From Cyclobacteriaceae bacterium (lineage in GTDB: Bacteria > Bacteroidota > Bacteroidia > Cytophagales > Cyclobacteriaceae), in NCBI GenBank assembly GCA_028281285.1, contig JANQKF010000032.1:62001-126000 (forward strand): a stretch of DNA of 64,000 bases, in the 5' to 3' direction. The translations under genes were made by a program, and so were the position numbers. The notes beneath the pieces were generated by a model. That model saw nothing but the letters and a program-made list of their open reading frames with translations, made no database searches and was not told the origin of the DNA. This document shows positions 63,116-64,000 of this stretch, in pieces (positions within the stretch are counted from its first letter, which is position 1; every line of letters begins with the position of its first letter).

Positions 63116-63122
63116 TACAAAA

Positions 63123-63156
63123 AAGTATTATCCTCAATTTTGTAAACATAATACTT
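63123..63156. promoter_or_regulatory. perfect 9-bp inverted repeat upstream of PadR gene, candidate operator
   Basis: AAGTATTAT (63123-63131) and ATAATACTT (63148-63156) flank a 16-bp centre that contains TTTGTAAAC, the element shared with the region before the other PadR gene. It lies 8-41 nt upstream of the ATG at 63115, as expected for an autoregulated PadR operator. Confidence 0.6.
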
Positions 63157-63203
63157 CATGATCCACAGCCGGTTACAGAATTCCTGATATTTTTTTATAG
63201 ATA

Positions 63204-63227
63204 TAAAAAAAGCCCCGTTTGGGGCTT
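63204..63227 (-). terminator. rho-independent terminator of the right-edge permease
   Basis: On the minus strand AGCCCC-AAAC-GGGGCT is followed by at least six T. It starts 3 nt after the stop codon of 63231-64000 and separates that gene from the PadR/permease pair. Confidence 0.88.
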
Positions 63228-63230
63228 GTC

Positions 63231-64000
63231 CTACTCTGTTCTGAGCGCCCTTACCGGATTAGCTCTCGCAGCATTTATCACATGATAGCCGACAACCAGT
63301 AACATTATGGTTAATGAAAGTACTCCACTAAAGACAAACATTTCTACTCCTATGCTGATCCTATACTGAAAGTCATCCAGCCATTGATTCATCAGGTAAA
63401 TGGTTATTGGTACCGACAAAATAGCTGCCAATAGCAATTGTAGGGAGAAACCTCTGAACAACAGACTAAAGATGATTCGTGGTGAAGCCCCCAGTACCTT
63501 TCGAATACCGATTTCTTTCACTTTCGTATTAACGACAAGGATAGCCAGTCCTAATAGCCCCAGACTTGCAATAAGGATACTGAGCGCTGTGGCAATGGAA
63601 ACAATTTTGTTCACTCTTGCCTCATTCTGATATTGATTTTGGAGCCTTTCCTCGACAAAGGAAAAGTTCAGCTCCTCATCCGGAAATATCTTTGACCAGG
63701 CTGGTGAGAGTGCATTTTCAACCGCCAGCAAAGACGCTCCATGATATCTAAAAACCAGTTTCGGAACTACGGTATCATTGCTATTAAAATCGTTAATGCC
63801 CATAAAGATTGGTATCGGGTTCTGAACAATTACCAGTGGTCTAATTTCACTATGTAGCGATTCGAAATTAAAGTCTTTAGCCACTCCAATAATCTGATGA
63901 TCACCAAATTCGTCCCCGGGTAACTTCTTGCCTATCGGGTCTTCGGATACCCCAAAGTATTCTGCAGCAGTTTCATTCAATACCACCCCGCGCTCCTTAT
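63231..64000 (-). CDS. FtsX/MacB-type ABC permease, 5' part outside window
   Basis: The last 256 residues of a permease are present; the frame is open through 64000, where it reads KERGVVLNETAAEYFG, so the GTG at 63986 is internal. Visible are the end of the second periplasmic domain (SEDPIGKKL, VAKDFNFESLHSE, FVEERLQNQYQNEARVNK), TM6, KEIGIRKVLGA exactly 95 residues from the end, TM7-8 and the C-terminus NPVRALRTE. By C-terminal similarity it groups with 60197-62791 and probably also has a prefix domain and a PadR gene beyond the edge; that cannot be seen here. Confidence 0.93.
   Translation of the reverse strand, partial: KERGVVLNETAAEYFGVSEDPIGKKLPGDEFGDHQIIGVAKDFNFESLHSEIRPLVIVQNPIPIFMGINDFNSNDTVVPKLVFRYHGASLLAVENALSPAWSKIFPDEELNFSFVEERLQNQYQNEARVNKIVSIATALSILIASLGLLGLAILVVNTKVKEIGIRKVLGASPRIIFSLLFRGFSLQLLLAAILSVPITIYLMNQWLDDFQYRISIGVEMFVFSGVLSLTIMLLVVGYHVINAARANPVRALRTE

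Noticed and set aside
1-64000. CRISPR arrays, tRNA and rRNA genes
   Set aside because: Intergenic regions are short; none shows spaced direct repeats, a cloverleaf or rRNA-like sequence on reading.

Overview
The window looks like a chromosomal segment of a free-living, probably marine Bacteroidota of the Cytophagales type. The basis is gene content (a DUF5916-type outer-membrane protein, M61 and M1 peptidases, a Tat-exported Gfo/Idh/MocA oxidoreductase, LytTR signalling, PadR-linked prefix-domain permeases) and two matches to the Bacteroidota -7 box TAnnTTTG. No rRNA, tRNA, CRISPR array, IS element or phage gene was seen. The species is not identifiable from what is visible.

Region 1 (1-29984, minus strand) is the striking part. 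Thirteen paralogous FtsX/MacB-type ABC permeases of about 800 residues (twelve complete, one cut by the left edge) lie head to tail with almost no spacing and no other gene among them. Each is a fused double permease: TM helix, large periplasmic domain, three TM helices, then the same again. Each has a coupling-helix-like KE(V/I)G(I/V)RKVxGA motif in both halves, although some first-half copies are degenerate. No ABC ATPase is encoded anywhere in the window.

Region 2 (29985-33393) is the likely control module: a divergent NtrC-type sigma-54 activator, a small exported protein and a histidine kinase with a minimal two-helix membrane sensor. The activator/array intergenic region and the only sizeable gap inside the array (5564-5702) each carry a sigma-54 -24/-12 promoter (GG-N10-GC) 26-28 nt before a permease start codon. 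Each also carries a pair of 18-bp sites of consensus TGTYTCANAYTGACACAA about 55-65 bp upstream of the promoter. The array therefore appears to be two co-regulated sigma-54 operons of ten and at least three permease genes, switched on by the adjacent two-component system.

Region 3 (33492-53149) holds mostly ordinary genes. They include M61, M1 and M15D peptidases, an oxidoreductase, a cyclophilin-FKBP fusion, a TPR protein and a HAD hydrolase. A LytTR/LytS-type pair, a DUF5916 protein, an EamA transporter, a bestrophin, a bicupin, a DUF3472 lipoprotein and a membrane class III cyclase follow. The region closes with an ArsI/CadI-like enzyme translationally coupled to a SigZ-like sigma factor.

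Region 4 (53214-64000) contains three more permeases of the same superfamily. Two carry an N-terminal permease prefix domain and are each coupled to a PadR-type repressor gene; the third is cut by the right edge. Between them are two AraC-type regulators, a DUF6265-like protein and an S41 peptidase. The two PadR genes share a 16-bp upstream motif. The same permease family is thus wired to two different controls in one neighbourhood: sigma-54/two-component for the bare array, PadR for the prefix-domain forms.
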